Source: Sediminitomix flava
GTDB lineage: Bacteria; Bacteroidota; Bacteroidia; Cytophagales; Flammeovirgaceae
Assembly (NCBI RefSeq): GCF_003149185.1
Contig: NZ_QGDO01000003.1
Span: forward strand, 496,001-560,000
Length of the DNA: 64,000 nucleotides
Direction: 5' to 3'
Made by a program: the position numbers and the translations under genes. This document shows positions 1 to 9,211 of this stretch, one piece after another (positions within the stretch are counted from its first letter, which is position 1; each line of letters starts with the position of its first letter). The notes under the pieces are model-generated. The model worked only from the letters and a program-made list of their open reading frames with translations, was not told the origin of the DNA and ran no database searches.

Positions 1-1057
1 AACTCATATTAATCGATTGATTATGAGTCGAAAAAAGGACTTTGTTTTCTCTTTAGATATTTCCTTCCCTGATTCATATAATTTTTACACGTAAAATGCT
101 GTTTTCAATTGTTTACCATTTATGCGGTAAGTTATAGATAATGAGGTTTCTACATATTTATTTTCAAGTGCTGTTTACGTTGTTATTGTGCTATCCGTTA
201 ACCTTATATTAATATGAAAGTTGTGATATATCGATTTTTTTCCTCGAATATTGCACTGTCTTTTAGAGCAAGGCTTGAAAGAAAAGCATTGTTGTGTAAC
301 AAAAAGATTTGCTTGTAAAAAGTCTGTACCGAATGGGCAGCAATAATAATTCATTGAAATTTTTGATTGATCTATCTAACGAAATGAAATAAAGTCTAGT
401 ATTTTGATGCAGTAGGTTTGGCAACTGCAGTTCTAGCAATGTAAGTATATAGCGATGCCAGCAAGATTATTGCCTAGATTATACTTGCAAGTTTATTCTA
501 CTATCCATTAGCAGAATTGTTATTTGGTTAGTTAGAATCAATCATGATCAACTCTATAATTGTCAATTTAATAGTAATCTGAGCTTTAATGAATAGGTCT
601 ATTTATTCTAATTAATATAAGCCTATTGATACATACGATAGCATCGTATTATATAAAAGAAGTGAAATAGATAAACCTGAATAAACGGTGTTTCACCTAG
701 CACATTTATTCAATTATATGACTGACAATCCCTTCCTAAAAAAGTCTTATAAATCAGTATAAATTTTAGTCTCACAGATTAGCTAAACATTGTTGTTTAC
801 ACCTGTTTATCAGAGAGTAAAGTTTCTTCAAATTTTAGTTAATGTGGGAGATCAACCTAAAAGGAAAAAAGTTTAGGATAAGCATTTCAAAGCATATTAA
901 ATGAAATGTGAGATTTGATAAGAAAAAGTAGTCAAATCATAATAAGCTGATCGAGCTTTATAATAGAATTTACAGATACAAATTTCTACAATCGATAACC
1001 TGATATGGAATAAACAACTGCTTCCTATTCAGGTATGAATTATCAAGATTAAAGAAA
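1..1057. other. Long intergenic region without a recognisable gene
   Basis: Very AT-rich, with stops in all frames and no reading frame resembling a protein family. The only minus-strand frame near its right end (970-1245) overlaps the transporter gene antisense and looks like a shadow. I saw no tRNA-like cloverleaf or tandem repeat. A short imperfect inverted repeat at 2-28 (ACTCATA / TATGAGT) may be the terminator of a gene to the left of the window. The region is far longer than the other gaps here, so it could hold a small RNA or a decayed gene, but nothing in it proves either. Confidence 0.5.
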
Positions 1058-2239
1058 ATGAGTGATTCGAATGAATTAACAAACAAAATCCAAAAGATTT
1101 TGGTACAAGCATTTAAGCTGGTAGCTGTAATGTTTGTGTTCTTGGTAGCGTTGAACCTTATGAGTTCAGGATTTAAGTTGCTTGGTAAAGATATTGCAAC
1201 AGAAATGATCACGCTAACATCAAACCCGTTTGTTGGACTTTTCATTGGTCTTTTAGCAACAGCACTGGTTCAAAGTAGCTCTACAACTACGTCTATGATT
1301 GTAGCAATTGTTGCATCAGGTTCTTTGTCTTTACAAAATGCAGTTCCTATGATCATGGGGGCAAACATCGGAACTTCAGTGACAAGTACTATTGTAGCGT
1401 TAGGTCACCTTTCTGATAAAAGTGCATTTAATAAAGCTATCGGAGCAGCTACGGTTCATGATTTCTTTAACCTAATTGTCGTATTGATTCTATTTCCACT
1501 CGAAGTTTATTTTGGAGTACTTTCTTCTGTTGGGGCGTTTGCTTCAAGTATTTTCTATAACGAACAAACAGAAAATACCAAGATGTTTAGCATCATGGGA
1601 GTGACCGTTAAGCCCGTAGTGAAATATCTTTCAGTAATGATGTCTAAAAATGCTTATATGATTATTACAGTGTCTACAATGACATTGTTTATCTCATTGC
1701 ATCAAATGACTTCATTATTGAAAAAACAATTGGTTGGCAAAGCACAAGAAAGTATTGATAGTACGTTATTCGGTTCTCCAATCAAATCATTGTTTTGGGG
1801 TACAGTAATTACTGCTGGTGTACAATCTAGTTCGGTAACTACATCACTTGCAGTTCCATTAGTTGCAGCTGATAAAATCTCATTAAAGAAAGCATTCCCA
1901 TTTTTGATGGGAGCAAATATAGGAACCACAGTTACAGCTATGATCGCGGCATTATCACAAAATGAAGCTGCTCTTGCTGTAGCATTCTGTCACCTTGGTT
2001 TTAACCTTTTCGGGGTATTGATTCTTTTCCCTTTCCCAAAAGTGCGTAACATTCCAATCTGGTGTGCTGAAACTCTAGGACGTGCTTCTATGAAGAATAG
2101 AGCTATCGGACTTTCTTACACCTTAGTTGTTTTCTTCCTTTTACCTTTTTCATTGATCTATGCCACCACAGATCTTGATAGTAAAAAGGAAAAGCAAGAT
2201 CGTAAAACGCAAATTGTGAGCCCTGTAGCTAAACGATAA
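1058..2239 (+). CDS. Na/Pi cotransporter family protein (NptA/PF02690 type)
   Basis: An integral inner-membrane protein of 393 residues, predicted to take up phosphate with sodium. It shows the family's inverted duplication: two QSSS motifs (near residues 72 and 256), each followed by a Thr/Ser-rich membrane segment, and each half then carries a GANIGT motif (near residues 107 and 288). The QSSS pairs form the substrate and sodium site in the SLC34/NptA family. It lacks the C-terminal PhoU-like domain of longer bacterial homologues, so this is the short form. The gene stands alone, with a hairpin terminator directly after it and a long empty region before it. Substrate is inferred from the family and could be another anion. 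The start ATG is the first in frame; the ribosome-binding site is weak, as is usual in this phylum. Confidence 0.88.
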   Translation: MSDSNELTNKIQKILVQAFKLVAVMFVFLVALNLMSSGFKLLGKDIATEMITLTSNPFVGLFIGLLATALVQSSSTTTSMIVAIVASGSLSLQNAVPMIMGANIGTSVTSTIVALGHLSDKSAFNKAIGAATVHDFFNLIVVLILFPLEVYFGVLSSVGAFASSIFYNEQTENTKMFSIMGVTVKPVVKYLSVMMSKNAYMIITVSTMTLFISLHQMTSLLKKQLVGKAQESIDSTLFGSPIKSLFWGTVITAGVQSSSVTTSLAVPLVAADKISLKKAFPFLMGANIGTTVTAMIAALSQNEAALAVAFCHLGFNLFGVLILFPFPKVRNIPIWCAETLGRASMKNRAIGLSYTLVVFFLLPFSLIYATTDLDSKKEKQDRKTQIVSPVAKR

Positions 2240-2264
2240 AAGCCATATTTACTAAGCGTTCCAT

Positions 2265-2297
2265 CCTCAATCAATTATTTTGATTGGGGATTTTTTT
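2265..2297 (+). terminator. Rho-independent terminator after the Na/Pi gene
   Basis: A 9-bp stem (CCTCAATCA / TGATTGGGG, 2265-2273 with 2281-2289) with a 7-nt loop, followed by a run of seven T at 2291-2297. One G-T pair is the only irregularity. Confidence 0.85.
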
Positions 2298-2300
2298 ATA

Positions 2301-2344
2301 AAAAAAACTCTTTTTGAAGTAGCTAAAATTGACTTCAAAAAGAG
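2301..2344 (-). terminator. Rho-independent terminator of the exonuclease gene
   Basis: A perfect 13-bp stem (2308-2320 with 2332-2344). Read on the minus strand it is followed by seven T (2307-2301). It lies directly beside the plus-strand terminator, so the two convergent genes have separate, back-to-back terminators. Confidence 0.85.
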
Positions 2345-2375
2345 CTTATATTTTGAATTAAGAGTTGAATCGGAT

Positions 2376-3179
2376 TTAGCTAAACATTGTTTTTAGCTTG
2401 ATTTCAGTAAGCTTCTGTTTTGTATTAAGAGGAAACTCATTATTCATAATCCAATCATAATAGGCTGGCTCTCTTTTTAGAACTTCTGTGACTGGCTTGT
2501 TCTTATGTTTACCAAAGTTGAAAACAGCAATCCCTTGTTTGTTATAGACCATTCTACCAGCATAGTCAATCATGTTGTTTGATGAAAGCTTGTGAAGTGA
2601 GTCAATATCGTTTTCAATAGGAGTATATTCTTCGCCTTTATCATTTTTCATCTTAACGCCTTCATATTTGGCAACTTGAGCATCAAGAACCTCAAAAGTA
2701 GCCAATGTATCAGCTTCAGCTGAATGGGCGTTTTCAAGACTTTTATCACAATAAAATTTATAAGCAGCGCCTAGTGTACGAGGCTCCATCATATGGAAAA
2801 TTTTCTGAGCGTCTACTACTTTACGTGATGTAGGATCAAAGTTTACATCGGCTCTTAAGAATTCTTCTACAAGTAATGGAAGGTCAAATCTTAATACATT
2901 AAAACCACAAAGGTCGGCTCCTTCAAGGAATTGAGCAATCTCCTTAGCAACTTGCTTAAAAGTAGGACAGTCTTTAATGTCTTCTTCATAAATTCCATGA
3001 ATCATACTACTTTCAGCAGAGATCGGAATTGTAGGATTAAGACGTTTGGTTTTAATAATTTTCTCTCCACTTGGCATAATCTTAACGATAGAAATCTCTA
3101 CAATTCTATCTTTTATAGTACTAAGTCCTGTCGTTTCTAAATCGAAGACAGCCAAAGGATTTCTAAGTTTTAAGTTCAT
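2376..3179 (-). CDS. DnaQ-family 3'-5' exonuclease (DEDDh) with ExoX-like C-terminal domain
   Basis: A 267-residue cytoplasmic nuclease. The N-terminal half (about 8-175) is an Exonuc_X-T fold with the DEDDh catalytic set visible: D13 and E15 in a FDLETTG motif, D99, and H152 followed by D157. Such enzymes remove nucleotides from 3' ends using two metal ions. The C-terminal part (about 210-262, from FNFGKHK to the end) resembles the small domain found after the exonuclease in ExoX-like proteins. The architecture fits a stand-alone editing or repair exonuclease rather than the replicative epsilon subunit, though Bacteroidota genomes often annotate it as DNA polymerase III epsilon. Convergent with the upstream transporter; monocistronic by its own terminator. 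Confidence 0.88.
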   Translation of the reverse strand: MNLKLRNPLAVFDLETTGLSTIKDRIVEISIVKIMPSGEKIIKTKRLNPTIPISAESSMIHGIYEEDIKDCPTFKQVAKEIAQFLEGADLCGFNVLRFDLPLLVEEFLRADVNFDPTSRKVVDAQKIFHMMEPRTLGAAYKFYCDKSLENAHSAEADTLATFEVLDAQVAKYEGVKMKNDKGEEYTPIENDIDSLHKLSSNNMIDYAGRMVYNKQGIAVFNFGKHKNKPVTEVLKREPAYYDWIMNNEFPLNTKQKLTEIKLKTMFS

Positions 3180-3293
3180 ATATCTAAGGTTGAAAGCCCA
3201 ATAATGTAGACAAAGGTATTTTCTATTTTTTAGAATTACCGAATTTTCTTAAAAATTTTCGTTTAAGAATATAAACTATTTCAAATTTGTCTA

Positions 3294-5111
3294 TTAATCT
3301 TTTTGTTGAAGAATACTGTGTTCTTTAAACAGGAAGAAAGAAGCTTTTTCTTCCAAGATTAATCCTATTGATGCCTTTTCTTCTTGGTAGTTAATTAAGG
3401 CTTTCGCTTTAGTATGTATCTGCTTCCCATTTCTTAAAATCTGAATTTTGATGGTGTCTTTAGAATTACTTTCATTCTGAAATTCTGAAACTTTAGATGG
3501 GAAGTTTTCAGTCGTGAGTAATTCATTATTTAAAGAGAAGAGGATATCACCTTTTTGGTATCCGATGGCTTTCCCAAATTGATCAAGTTCAGATACATCA
3601 GTGACAATTACTTTTTCATCTTTAAAAGCGATACCGATATTCCCTAAGGAAGCTTTGGGGATTTTATGTATAGGCGTAAAGTCAATTCCAATTTTAAATA
3701 AGAACTCTTCTAGAGGAAGATCGTCATTTTTTTGAATGATCGATTTTAAGAATTTATTAACACCTTTTACAGAAGATTCTTTTTCAAGAATGGAGAAAAG
3801 TTTATCATCTTCAAATCCCTCAGGATACTTTTCAAGTAGAATATGTAGCAATTCGATGATCGTGAATTCAGAATTATTCTGATAGAAGAAAAGGTCAAGA
3901 CTTAAGGAGACTAAGAATCCTTTGTTATAGAAATTCCCAAATTGTTCTCTGTATTCTGAAAGTACATCTTCACTGAGTTTTGATAATGGAACAGTATTGT
4001 CATACCAAAGACTACGATTGTATTTCTGAAGGATTTCTTCTAAGAATTGCTCATCCGAAATTAATTCAGATTGCCAAAGTAACTTTACAGCCAAGTATTC
4101 AGTCAGTCCTTCGTAAAACCACAGCTGTTGCCCGATATCTGGATTTTGAGTATCGTAGTTTTGTAAAGAGGTATTTGATATTACTAAAGGATTCAGAATA
4201 TGTAAAAACTCATGGGCAATAGTTTTTCTAATTTCATCTTTCAGGTATTCATATTTACTTTCTGGAAAAGTAAATACAGCTCCACTTTTATGTTCTAAAG
4301 CCCCCTGTTTTCCACTTTTATATGGTTTGTGGTTGAAATAGAAGAGTGTGGAGTATGTAATAGGGAAAACTTCTTTTGGAAGGTAGACAGAAATAGTAGA
4401 TAATGTCTCGTGTATGTCTTTGTATAGATGATAAGGGTGTATTTTATTTAGAGTTGAATAACTCCCAATCTGTATTTTTAGATTACTTTCTTCTAAATTA
4501 AAAGATACCGTTTCTTGGTCGCTGTAAAGTAGAGATTGATCAAGAATTTGCTCGTAGGAAAGTGTGTCAGAAACAAAAACGGAATCATTGAGTTGTGTAA
4601 ATGGAGTACTTGATGTGATGTATTTATCGTTTTCAATTTCTAGATGGATAATGTATTTCGCATTTTCATTTAAGATTTTGGGCAAAATCGCCCACCATTG
4701 GAGTAATGCTACTTCTTTTGAAAATAGGGTAGAAGCAGGTTCAAAAATCACGTTTGGTGATTTGTCCCAACTTTGATTTACTGTGTAGCAAATACGATCG
4801 ATTGGTTGCGTTGATTTGATTATAAATACATCTTCATTTAAAGTATAGGATTGAATGTTATCAGACTTCGGAAGTTCTATAAATCTATTGTAGTTTTGAT
4901 AACTATAGGTTCCTTGGATACTCTTCGGAAAGTTAAAATGGATTTCTTGTTGCGGAGAACCATTTCTTTTCAAGTTGATCGGTAATTTTCCGAAATCAGT
5001 TTCTGTTAGATTTATATATGCATGATAAACATGGTTTTGTGCAGTAGTAACTAATGGAATAAGGAAAAAAATGCAATTTAAAATCGCGACATTTAAAGTT
5101 GAAATATTCAT
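3294..5111 (-). CDS. M61-like metallopeptidase with PDZ domain, secreted
   Basis: A 605-residue protein with an N-terminal signal peptide ending near residue 24 (TTAQ). The zinc site is visible as HEFLH at 300-304 with the downstream glutamate ligand E334 in WFYEGLTEY, the arrangement of the M1/M61 gluzincin clan. A PDZ-like domain follows at about 485-580 (repeated GxxF/GD segments). The N-terminal 200 residues are beta-rich, as in M61 glycyl aminopeptidases. It is predicted to be a periplasmic or surface peptidase; its substrate is unknown. It diverges from the iscA-like gene, with about 130 bp between them. Length and domain order match the M61 family, but sequence identity is visibly low outside the motifs. 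Confidence 0.78.
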   Translation of the reverse strand: MNISTLNVAILNCIFFLIPLVTTAQNHVYHAYINLTETDFGKLPINLKRNGSPQQEIHFNFPKSIQGTYSYQNYNRFIELPKSDNIQSYTLNEDVFIIKSTQPIDRICYTVNQSWDKSPNVIFEPASTLFSKEVALLQWWAILPKILNENAKYIIHLEIENDKYITSSTPFTQLNDSVFVSDTLSYEQILDQSLLYSDQETVSFNLEESNLKIQIGSYSTLNKIHPYHLYKDIHETLSTISVYLPKEVFPITYSTLFYFNHKPYKSGKQGALEHKSGAVFTFPESKYEYLKDEIRKTIAHEFLHILNPLVISNTSLQNYDTQNPDIGQQLWFYEGLTEYLAVKLLWQSELISDEQFLEEILQKYNRSLWYDNTVPLSKLSEDVLSEYREQFGNFYNKGFLVSLSLDLFFYQNNSEFTIIELLHILLEKYPEGFEDDKLFSILEKESSVKGVNKFLKSIIQKNDDLPLEEFLFKIGIDFTPIHKIPKASLGNIGIAFKDEKVIVTDVSELDQFGKAIGYQKGDILFSLNNELLTTENFPSKVSEFQNESNSKDTIKIQILRNGKQIHTKAKALINYQEEKASIGLILEEKASFFLFKEHSILQQKD

Positions 5112-5245
5112 ATTACGTCATTGCTATATTCAGATTGGAAGGCAAATTTGAAACTTTTTTTTAATCAATTTGTTAATAAATGACGTTTAATAAGAGAGAA
5201 GATACTTTTTTTGCAGTTTAGTATAAGAGAAGAAAACATACTATT

Positions 5246-5572
5246 ATGATAAATATAACAGATAAAGCAAAGGATAGAATCATCGCACTTCGTCAAGAAG
5301 AGGGCAAAACTGACAATTACCACGTTCGTGTTTCAGTGAAAGGTGGAGGTTGTTCGGGCTTGATGTACGACCTTTCTTTTGACGATGAACCAAAAGATTC
5401 GGATGAAGTTTTCGAGGATAAAATGGTTAAGATTTTTGTAGACAAGAAAAGCTTACTTTACCTTTTGGGTACAACATTAGACTTTAGCGATGGCTTGAAC
5501 GGTAAAGGATTCCAATTTGTAAATCCTAATGCGTCAAGAACTTGTGGATGTGGAGAGAGCTTTTCGGTTTAA
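5246..5572 (+). CDS. Iron-sulfur cluster assembly protein, IscA/HesB family
   Basis: A 108-residue A-type carrier protein that accepts and delivers Fe-S clusters or iron. The three conserved cysteines are present: C36 in the GGGCSG motif, and C100 and C102 in the C-terminal CGCG motif. Length equals that of the family. No other isc or suf gene is adjacent, so it is a stand-alone carrier here. It is followed 36 bp later by a strong terminator that separates it from the next gene. Confidence 0.93.
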   Translation: MINITDKAKDRIIALRQEEGKTDNYHVRVSVKGGGCSGLMYDLSFDDEPKDSDEVFEDKMVKIFVDKKSLLYLLGTTLDFSDGLNGKGFQFVNPNASRTCGCGESFSV

Positions 5573-5607
5573 TCGATTAGATTTCATCTTGAAAAAATTC
5601 AATATAG

Positions 5608-5640
5608 ACTTCTGCTTTTTAGCAGGAGTTTTTTTATTTT
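5608..5640 (+). terminator. Terminator after iscA-like gene
   Basis: An 8-bp stem (5608-5615 with 5622-5629, one G-T pair) followed by eleven bases that are all T except one A. It ends only 6 bp before the next start codon, so the next gene either has a promoter inside this hairpin region or depends on readthrough. Confidence 0.8.
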
Positions 5641-5646
5641 TCAGCT

Positions 5647-6321
5647 ATGGAGTTGGATAACTTGAATGCTTTACGATATATAATTCCTGAAACGCTATTT
5701 CTTTTAGATAAGGAGAAAGAAGAATTTCAGTTGACAGAAGAAGAGATAAGCTCACTTCATAAAGGAAGTGAACAGTTAGAGGTGATCAGTGTAGAAGAGG
5801 AATCTGTTGAAATAGAGACACCTCAAGAGGAAGTGAAAATAGCACCTCAAAAGACTGAAAAACCTACGGTTGAAACTGCTCAGGAACAACAAGAAGTACC
5901 CAAAACAAATGAAGTTTCTACAGAGAAAAAGGGCGGTATTCATTATTTAGGAGAGAACAAACGAAATATTTTAGTAATTGTAGATTACAAAGAGAGCGAT
6001 TTCTATAAATCGAAAGAATTTCAGCTTTTATTAAAAATTATGGAAGCAGTTAATGTGACTCTCCATGAGTTTGTGCTTGTGAATTTGAATGAGAACAAAG
6101 AAATATCATTCAAAAAATTGAAAGAGCAATTCATCCCAACTAAAGTATTTTATTATTCAGATTTAGATAAGAATACATATATGGGGGATCTGATAAAGTA
6201 TGATATAGTAGAGAAGGGAGAGTTTCAGCTTATTTCTTCTGATAGTCTAACCCAATTGCAAAATGACGTAGAAAAGAAAAAGCAATTATGGGGAGTACTT
6301 AGAAAGACATTTTCTGTTTAA
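5647..6321 (+). CDS. Acidic protein with HolD (DNA polymerase III psi)-like ends
   Basis: A 224-residue soluble protein that would usually be called hypothetical. It has three parts: a short N-terminal segment (6-20, pattern LxxLxYxIPETLFLL), a low-complexity Glu/Pro/Thr-rich linker (about 40-97), and a globular C-terminal part (105-222). The C-terminal part begins with a hydrophobic strand ILVIVDY and ends with SDSLTQL...LWGVL. By memory, E. coli HolD has the same layout: an N-terminal peptide with LGIxxWxLR, a strand LVMVAND, and an end of the form SPALTDL...LWQQI. On that basis I suggest a psi-like clamp-loader accessory protein. This is an inference from short patterns, not a database match. 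The insertion of an acidic linker would be a difference from the 137-residue E. coli protein. Confidence 0.45.
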   Translation: MELDNLNALRYIIPETLFLLDKEKEEFQLTEEEISSLHKGSEQLEVISVEEESVEIETPQEEVKIAPQKTEKPTVETAQEQQEVPKTNEVSTEKKGGIHYLGENKRNILVIVDYKESDFYKSKEFQLLLKIMEAVNVTLHEFVLVNLNENKEISFKKLKEQFIPTKVFYYSDLDKNTYMGDLIKYDIVEKGEFQLISSDSLTQLQNDVEKKKQLWGVLRKTFSV

Positions 6322-6336
6322 ATGAAATGATAAAAG

Positions 6337-6370
6337 AGCTAGTAGCGTATTCATAAGCTACTAGCTTTTT
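6337..6370. terminator. Bidirectional terminator between convergent genes
   Basis: A perfect 10-bp stem (6337-6346 with 6357-6366). On the plus strand it is followed by TTTT; on the minus strand by CTTTTATCATTT. It would serve both the HolD-like gene and the convergent T9SS gene. Confidence 0.75.
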
Positions 6371-6374
6371 ACTT

Positions 6375-9002
6375 TTACTTAAAGACTTGAACACTTCCTT
6401 TGAAGTTTTTATTACTAAACTTCACGATATAGAAATAAGTACCACTACTGATTTCTTCTGCAGCCCATTTAAATTCTCTATCTGTACTAGAGTAAACCGA
6501 TTCACCCCATCTATTCACTATTTGAATCTCTTCAAAGTAACTTTGGCAATTGTCTGTTGGAAGGACATGATGTAAGTAAAAGTGATCTCCCTTCCCATCT
6601 CCATTTGGCGAAAAAGCATTTGGGAATGGCTTTTCTAAACTTAGATAATCACTAATGAGAAGCTCCAATTCTATGGTATGTGTAAGAGCTGTGTTACAAT
6701 TTTTTAATTCTTCAATTTCGAAGGTTAGAAGTATTTTGTTTTCTGTTTGACCATCAGGAATCAATTCGCAAAGAGCATCAATAGAGAAGTCAAAAGGAGT
6801 GGTTTCAGAAACTATTTGATCATTCAAATTTAGCTGACTTAGAATGTTTCCATCACTACTTTTAATGGTTAGGTTCAGCATGTCATTTTCTTGGTCAATG
6901 AATTGAAGGCTGAAATCTGCTAAACCTCCAATAAACATGCTTTTTTGGTAATAGAGAGAATCTGTTGTGTTTGCTCCCCTAAGTGTCATTTTAGGAGCTG
7001 TATTTTCCGTTGGATTATGTATGACCGTTACCTTAATTTTTAACTCTGTCTCACCTCTTTTTCCACAATCATCATATTCTTCTCCTTTTACTTTTATGAA
7101 ATATGATTTTGGTGCAAAGCCATCTTCGCTATTAAGAATAGAGCAGTCTCCAACTACATTCAATTGTAAACTTTGATTAGGAGTTCCTTTTACTTCTCCT
7201 AATAATGATCCTGAAGTTTCGAAGCTAAAGTTTTGTTGATGTGCACTAATTGAAATAGCGTAGGGGTCTTGGTCTTCTCCTAAAATTGAAATCGTTTTCA
7301 GTTGATTACTCCCGACCTCTAATAAATAACAATCTAGATTTTCATCATACTCTAAATCAGATGAAAGCTTCATAGGCGAGTTTTCAGGTCTGATGAGGTG
7401 AATCTCGATGTTTATTTTTGTTTCGCTTATCACTCCGCATTCAGCAATGTCTTTTGCAATTCCTTCTAGCTCAAAAATATGCTCAAACTCATCTGAAGCA
7501 AATAATTCACAGTTAGGGTTGATTGTGAATGTTTGAGTAAGGAGACCTCTTCCGAAAGCCTCTGAAGGAGATATTCCTAAAATGTTTAAGGTATCAGCCG
7601 AGGTATTCCACGCAAAAGCTATTGAATCTCTGTCTAGGTCATTAATTTCTAAAGAAAAGCTCGATTCATGATTGACTAGAGCTTTTAAAATGTACTTCTC
7701 TTCTTGGAGTATAATATCTGTTTCTATGGTTGGAGAATTGTTAGGATTTTGCTCTTTTAAATTCACCCATACTTCATCTCTTAATGGTTGAGAACAGCTT
7801 TCATCCCATACCTCAATTAAAAAAGCTACTTCATTAGCGTTTTGTGATATACAGCCATCAAGGCATACGTCAAAAGTTGCATAACCTAATTCATTAACTC
7901 TTTGATTGAAATTTAGTACCGAAATCTTATTTAAATCAATTCCTCTGCTTTCCTTTATTCTTAATGAAATATTATCCGAATCAACATCAAGTACATTTAC
8001 TGAAAAGCATTCAAGATTCTCAGTGTTATCAATCTCAATTCCTTCAGAGGTTCTTTCCCAAAGTTGTGAATTACTCTGAAGCGATTCAATAATTGGAGGT
8101 GTCGCTTCTTGGCATTCATTGACTAGAATCTGAAAATCTCTACGGACTTCTCCAATCTTTTCACCATCTCTAAATTCTTCGCACTTTACTGCAAATACGA
8201 ATAGCCCTTCTTCACTTGGAGTAACTGACAACATTCCTGTGTCGTCATTAATGCTTAAAGCAGGCTGCCCTTTTATTAATTCAGCAAGACTATGACCATT
8301 GGTGAAAGTGACTTCGGGGTAAGGGCCACTCTGAGGTGCAGGAAGAGGATTAAGAGGTGAACTGTTTCCTTCCAAAGGGACAGATAACGAATATTTTAAT
8401 TGATCTTCATCAGAGTCAATAGCTCCGAAATCAAAAGAAAATGGTTGTCCTACACATGCATAATTGTTTTCAACTTCCTTGAAGTTTGGAGAAGAATTGA
8501 TAAAAGAAGTTCTGTTCTGATTAACGGCAGGGAATTCTAGATAAAAGGTTTGGCCATTGAATTCTGGTTCAATGATGTTTACGATAGTTGCATTTCTACA
8601 ACATCTTTCGAATGAGAAATAATAACCGTTCAGATCGGTATAGATTGTAGGGGAAAGTGTTATCGTATTTTTATAAACTATTTTGGTCGTTACAATCTCA
8701 GGAATTGAACATTCTGGATATTTGTAGTTCACAGGTGTCTGAGAGCTTAAACTCAACTCAAATGTTTCGACCCAGTTATGATTTTTAGTAAAAGCTGAAA
8801 TAGGGACAATTCGATCTATCGCTTGATGATTTCCATTTATTTCATCAAAATATATGATTAAGGAAAGTTCATACCTATTCCCATTTAAGTGTTTGAGGTT
8901 TAGATTTCCACCAACAATATGAGTTGCAAAAGAAGGTAATGCACATGCCCAAAATAGGAATGTACACAGAAGTAGTCTGTAAGTACGTAGTGTCATAGTC
9001 AA
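6375..9002 (-). CDS. Surface protein with gliding-motility-type (type B) T9SS C-terminal domain
   Basis: An 875-residue exported protein. A signal peptide (about 1-26) ends before THIVGG, an N-terminal start common to large Bacteroidota surface proteins of this class. The middle is a series of beta-sandwich segments with DxDxD-like acidic turns such as DSDED and DLDRD. The last 84 residues (792-875, starting PFPNAFSPNGDGKGD and ending FKGSVQVFK) are a clear type-B sorting domain (TIGR04131 family), which directs export by the type IX secretion system. About sixteen cysteines occur in pairs through the chain, which suggests disulfide-stabilised domains. Function is unknown; adhesion or a gliding-related role is possible. 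It is monocistronic between two divergent/convergent neighbours. Confidence 0.85.
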   Translation of the reverse strand: MTMTLRTYRLLLCTFLFWACALPSFATHIVGGNLNLKHLNGNRYELSLIIYFDEINGNHQAIDRIVPISAFTKNHNWVETFELSLSSQTPVNYKYPECSIPEIVTTKIVYKNTITLSPTIYTDLNGYYFSFERCCRNATIVNIIEPEFNGQTFYLEFPAVNQNRTSFINSSPNFKEVENNYACVGQPFSFDFGAIDSDEDQLKYSLSVPLEGNSSPLNPLPAPQSGPYPEVTFTNGHSLAELIKGQPALSINDDTGMLSVTPSEEGLFVFAVKCEEFRDGEKIGEVRRDFQILVNECQEATPPIIESLQSNSQLWERTSEGIEIDNTENLECFSVNVLDVDSDNISLRIKESRGIDLNKISVLNFNQRVNELGYATFDVCLDGCISQNANEVAFLIEVWDESCSQPLRDEVWVNLKEQNPNNSPTIETDIILQEEKYILKALVNHESSFSLEINDLDRDSIAFAWNTSADTLNILGISPSEAFGRGLLTQTFTINPNCELFASDEFEHIFELEGIAKDIAECGVISETKINIEIHLIRPENSPMKLSSDLEYDENLDCYLLEVGSNQLKTISILGEDQDPYAISISAHQQNFSFETSGSLLGEVKGTPNQSLQLNVVGDCSILNSEDGFAPKSYFIKVKGEEYDDCGKRGETELKIKVTVIHNPTENTAPKMTLRGANTTDSLYYQKSMFIGGLADFSLQFIDQENDMLNLTIKSSDGNILSQLNLNDQIVSETTPFDFSIDALCELIPDGQTENKILLTFEIEELKNCNTALTHTIELELLISDYLSLEKPFPNAFSPNGDGKGDHFYLHHVLPTDNCQSYFEEIQIVNRWGESVYSSTDREFKWAAEEISSGTYFYIVKFSNKNFKGSVQVFK

Positions 9003-9211
9003 GTACTGATAATAGGTTAAATCTTACTTATAGCTGGGTTAAGTATGATTTTAGGTCAATTAGGTTTTTTGGTAGTATAATGAAACGCAATTTATTTGAG
9101 TAGCGCAAGTTATGTGTTATGATTATTGGTTATTTATCTGAATCTTAAGCTTTACTCTTTATTTATTGCAAATCAGTATATTTTCTGACTTCGTAAGTAA
9201 TAGTTGGAGAA

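Noticed and set aside
2-28. Palindrome at the window start as a site-specific recombination site
   Set aside because: Only 7 bp pair cleanly and no integrase is in view; the terminator of an unseen gene to the left is the simpler reading.
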